In this document: one piece after another, positions 63,861-64,000 of the stretch
How the letters are laid out: every line of letters begins with the position of its first letter
Position numbering within the stretch: the stretch's first letter is position 1
Assembly (NCBI GenBank): GCA_022826645.1
Contig: JAJDUM010000028.1
Span: forward strand, 33,591 to 97,590
Origin: Candidatus Poribacteria bacterium
GTDB taxonomy: Bacteria > Poribacteria > WGA-4E > PCPOR2b
Direction of reading: 5' to 3'
Length of the DNA stretch: 64,000 nucleotides
Made by a program: the position numbers and the translations under genes
Notes under the pieces: generated by a model
Told to the model about the DNA's origin: nothing
Databases searched by the model: none
Seen by the model: the letters and a program-made list of their open reading frames with translations, nothing else

Positions 63861-64000
63861 TGACCCGTCCTAAATAAGCTTTACATGAATAGCTCTTGAT
63901 TACTACACTATTATAGATGTAGAAAGGAGCATTCAGATGTCTGATCCATTGGCAAATCGTATCTTCAAGAGATATAGTCAATCGTTCAAGCAGAAAGTCG
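63861..64000 (+). mobile_element. Left end of a probable IS3-like element (partial)
   Basis: From about 63861 the sequence TGACCCGTCCTAAATAAGC resembles an IS3-type terminal repeat. It is followed by a transposase frame starting at 63937. The right part lies outside the window, so the family is inferred. Confidence 0.5.
63937..64000 (+). CDS. Transposase N-terminus (3'-partial), IS3 OrfA-like
   Basis: ATG 63937 with AAAGGAG upstream; the 21 residues in view begin MSDPLANRIFKRYSQSFKQK. The KRYSxSFKQKV pattern is the usual opening of IS3-family OrfA helix-turn-helix proteins. Too short for certainty; the rest lies beyond 64000. Confidence 0.55.
   Translation, partial: MSDPLANRIFKRYSQSFKQKV

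Overview
The window most resembles a Gram-negative bacterium of a deep, little-cultured phylum. The mix of phytanoyl-CoA dioxygenase-like proteins, Gfo/Idh/MocA oxidoreductases, PD40 beta-propeller proteins, a sulfatase with its radical-SAM maturase, a creatininase-family protein and many GC-rich intergenic palindromes is reminiscent of Candidatus Poribacteria or the PVC/FCB neighbourhood. That placement is an inference from gene content. An outer-membrane barrel protein and a lipoprotein support a two-membrane envelope.

Region 1 (1-13182) is one co-directional S10-spc-alpha superoperon: L4 (5' end cut by the window), L23, L2, S19, L22, S3, L16, L29, S17, L14, L24, L5, S14, S8, L6, L18, S5, L15, SecY, L36, S13, S11, S4, RpoA, L17, closed by a strong hairpin terminator. 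L30 (rpmD) is absent, and adk, map and infA are missing from the secY-rpmJ junction. Nine of the 25 genes appear to start with GTG or TTG. S4, S14, L24 and L36 carry Cys-rich zinc-type motifs.

Region 2 (13183-22581) holds a convergent FadL/PorV-like barrel and Tyr-rich lipoprotein pair, then a plus-strand creatininase-PhyH-sarcosine oxidase-like set, an aldo/keto reductase, and a phosphodiester glycosidase whose gene overlaps an anaerobic sulfatase maturase gene by 4 bp.

Region 3 (22582-41821) is an accessory, repeat-rich region for glycan or small-molecule metabolism. It has six secreted PD40 propeller proteins sharing a C-terminal tail (T-x-W-G-x-L/I-K/R), a formylglycine-generating-enzyme-like protein that lacks the catalytic cysteines, a GHL6-like glycosidase, a Cys-type sulfatase, a PhyH protein, an aldo/keto reductase, an enolase-superfamily enzyme and a Gfo/Idh oxidoreductase. 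A 50-codon duplicate of the 3' end of the maturase gene lies on the far side of the first PD40 gene.

Region 4 (41822-52841) starts with a small periplasmic protein, a lone tRNA-Ala(GGC) and an ABC-2 exporter operon. It then runs into a plus-strand set of small enzymes and a convergent rhamnonate dehydratase-like/oxidoreductase pair. Region 5 (53175-61949) continues that set. Together (45377-61949) it contains three SAM methyltransferases, four GNAT acetyltransferases, two APH-fold kinases, a chloramphenicol phosphotransferase-like kinase, a possible ADP-ribosyltransferase-like protein, a DUF4037 protein, a transglutaminase-Nudix fusion, an alpha/alpha-toroid protein and a frameshifted PhyH gene. 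It looks like a collection of antibiotic-modifying-enzyme homologues or acquired single-gene cargo. The window ends with a long-chain acyl-CoA synthetase and the left end of a probable IS3-like element.

At least three families of short elements with terminal inverted repeats and several palindromic repeat families fill the intergenic spaces. I recognise no transcription factor gene anywhere in the window.
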